A stretch of DNA of 14,833 nucleotides from Sandaracinaceae bacterium (lineage in GTDB: Bacteria > Myxococcota_A > Polyangia > Polyangiales > Sandaracinaceae), in NCBI GenBank assembly GCA_025056955.1, contig JANWYL010000048.1:1-14833 (forward strand), in the 5' to 3' direction. The notes under the pieces were generated by a model. That model was not told where the DNA came from and ran no database searches. It was given only the letters and a program-made list of their open reading frames with translations. This document shows, in pieces, positions 13,570-14,833 of the stretch (the stretch's first letter is position 1; each line of letters begins with the position of its first letter). The position numbers and the translations under genes were made by a program.

Positions 13570-14582
13570 AAGTCTTCAAAGCGCAGCCGCAAAAGCCATT
13601 CAATCAAGACGAGTTCACGGTTTGCATTTGCCGCAATTGCATCAATGGCGCGCAAAAGCCCAAGCCCCCCTTCAGTGGATTGCGCAAGCGAAAGGCTTTT
13701 TGCCGCCTCAAGCACTTCCGGCCAAGCCGAAAGCGCAGCCTTTGCTCCCTTGGCACCAAGCTGAAAGTGCAGAAGGTCAGCAAAAAAAAGCACCAAGGCT
13801 TCAAGCGTTTCGTTGATTTCACCATCTCGGGCAAGCCCTTCCGCAAGATGAAGAAGAGCGCTTTGTCCTTCATCGGAAATGGCTGTAACCAACTGATGAA
13901 AAAGGCGGACCATCGACTCGAGGCGGCTTTGCCCTTCCTTTGTGGAAGCAGCCCAAAACAAAGCCCGATCGGCCCGCCCTTCCGCCAATCGACAAAGCGG
14001 TAGGTGAAGATGCTCGGGAACGCCAGATCGCTTGAGGATTTCCAAAATGGAAGCCTCACTCAAAGGTGAAAAACGCACTCTCAAGCAGCGTGAGCGGATC
14101 GTTGAAAGCAAACGTTCTGGACGAGAAGAAATCAAAACGAAGTGAAGGTTTGAAGGAGGCTCTTCAAGGGTTTTAAGAAGTGCATTTGCTCCTTCAGGAT
14201 GGAAAGGAGGAAATGAAATCTCCGCATCTGGGAAAATCACAAAAGCAGCTTTTGACTCAAAAGGAGCGTGATGCACAAAGGGAATGACCTGCTCGCGAAT
14301 CACCGAAACCTGGAGATTGCGGTTGCCTTCGGCACGCGGGCCTAACACAAGCACGTCGGGGTGATTGCCCTTTTGAATTCGCTCTAGCTGCATCTGGGGG
14401 CTGCGCTGCTCAGAGGCAGTCATGCAAGCCGCCAGAGCAAACGCTGCCTTTTGTTTGCCAACCCCACTTGGCCCTTCGAAAAGATAGGCCGAGGCCACCT
14501 TTCCTTGCTCCACCGCCCGACGCAATATCCGAATCGCTCGCTCCTGCCCAACAATCTCGCCAAAGACCTCGCCTTCCCTCAT
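13566..14582 (-). CDS. holB: DNA polymerase III clamp-loader subunit delta'
   Basis: The delta' subunit is part of the clamp loader that puts the beta sliding clamp on DNA. The 338-aa protein is of usual length. An AAA+ module covers ~1-165: FGEIVGQE at the start, Walker A GPSGVGKQ (37-44, Lys 43), NHPDV, the conserved ANALLKTLEEPP, and SSRPERLLSTIRSRC with the sensor-1/SRC motif. An all-helical C-terminal collar domain follows. Unlike E. coli delta', the zinc cluster is gone: only Cys 53 remains. The lack of a Cys-rich segment argues against DnaX (gamma/tau), as does the short length. ATG 14582 overlaps the stop of the upstream TetR-like gene as ATGA, so the two are probably translated together. 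Its stop overlaps that of the lipoprotein gene by 4 nt. Confidence 0.93.
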   Translation of the reverse strand: MREGEVFGEIVGQERAIRILRRAVEQGKVASAYLFEGPSGVGKQKAAFALAACMTASEQRSPQMQLERIQKGNHPDVLVLGPRAEGNRNLQVSVIREQVIPFVHHAPFESKAAFVIFPDAEISFPPFHPEGANALLKTLEEPPSNLHFVLISSRPERLLSTIRSRCLRVRFSPLSEASILEILKRSGVPEHLHLPLCRLAEGRADRALFWAASTKEGQSRLESMVRLFHQLVTAISDEGQSALLHLAEGLARDGEINETLEALVLFFADLLHFQLGAKGAKAALSAWPEVLEAAKSLSLAQSTEGGLGLLRAIDAIAANANRELVLIEWLLRLRFEDF

Positions 14583-14833
14583 TCTCTTTCAGCCCTTGCA
14601 AGAAGACTTCTGGCCATCTTTTCGACCGCGTTCAAAAGTTCGTCTTCGTCGATGGATTGTGGGTCCACATAGTGCTGCATGGCCAATCCATCAAGCAAAG
14701 CCACGAGCAAACGCGGAACGAATTCTCCTGGAACGAGCAAGCGAAAACCTTTCGATTGAAGATGAGGCAATAAGGTCTGCACCACTTGCTGGGCAGCAAA
14801 ACGAAAATAGGCTGCAATTGGTGGCATCAGGCT
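14579..14833 (-). CDS. TetR-family transcriptional regulator, C-terminal fragment
   Basis: The frame is open to the window edge, so this is the C-terminal ~85 residues of a longer protein; the ATG at 14827 is probably internal. The segment is helical. The run LLVALLDGLAMQHYVDPQSIDEDELLNAVEKMA is written here in parts: LLVALLDGLA, then an acidic SIDEDELLNA helix. It matches the end of TetR_C-type ligand-binding domains, where an LLDGLA helix contributes to dimerisation. The DNA-binding helix-turn-helix would lie outside the window. Its TGA overlaps the holB ATG (ATGA), which indicates an operon. The ligand and targets are unknown. The assignment rests on a short pattern, so another helical protein cannot be excluded. 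Confidence 0.6.
   Translation of the reverse strand, partial: SLMPPIAAYFRFAAQQVVQTLLPHLQSKGFRLLVPGEFVPRLLVALLDGLAMQHYVDPQSIDEDELLNAVEKMARSLLARAERE

Noticed and set aside
1..14833. A new defence, biosynthetic or mobile system
   Set aside because: Genes are mostly housekeeping or envelope functions on alternating strands. There are no nucleases, toxin-antitoxin pairs, transposases, repeats of array type, or co-directional clusters that would indicate such a system.

Overview
The window looks like a piece of chromosome from a myxobacterium-like bacterium (Myxococcota, formerly Deltaproteobacteria). The main reasons are two different eukaryotic-type Ser/Thr kinases within 6 kb, one with the HRDVSPHN catalytic loop and C-terminal PEGA repeats common in that group, a large VolA-like lipase lipoprotein, and a second lipoprotein with no recognised family. 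Base composition is only mildly GC-rich by eye, lower than in most cultured myxobacteria, so the lineage may be a compact or poorly sampled one. The assignment is an inference. I see no mobile elements, tRNA, rRNA or CRISPR, and no sign of recent transfer.

Layout from left to right: the 3' end of fabH (+); a soluble Ser/Thr kinase with an N-terminal zinc-ribbon-like segment (-); a polytopic GT-C-like membrane protein (+); a CNNM/CBS/CorC-type membrane protein (+); a membrane-anchored PEGA-domain Ser/Thr kinase (-); a VolA-like alpha/beta-hydrolase lipoprotein (+); a CPA1/NhaP cation-proton antiporter (-); family I inorganic pyrophosphatase (+); phosphoglucosamine mutase glmM (-); an unrecognised lipoprotein (+); DNA polymerase III delta' holB (-); and the C-terminal part of a TetR-like regulator (-) that overlaps holB by 4 nt.

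The functions are mostly housekeeping and cell-envelope related: fatty-acid initiation, amino-sugar supply for peptidoglycan and LPS, pyrophosphate removal, ion and pH homeostasis, the clamp loader, envelope lipoproteins and signalling kinases. They do not form one pathway. The architecture is more unusual. Neighbouring genes alternate strand almost throughout, three of the five convergent pairs overlap at their stop codons (4, 8 and 4 nt), and two divergent pairs are separated by only a few tens of bases.

The most interesting observation concerns gene starts. Several genes have no Shine-Dalgarno sequence but carry a -10-like hexamer ending 6-8 nt before the start codon, which would give leaderless or nearly leaderless mRNAs. 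Genes such as the PEGA kinase and the lipase lipoprotein instead have a clear Shine-Dalgarno. Also notable are a G10 tract in the PEGA kinase linker, a T9 tract in the unknown lipoprotein gene, and a delta' subunit that has lost its zinc-binding cysteines. I do not find a convincing new multi-gene defence, biosynthetic or mobile system.
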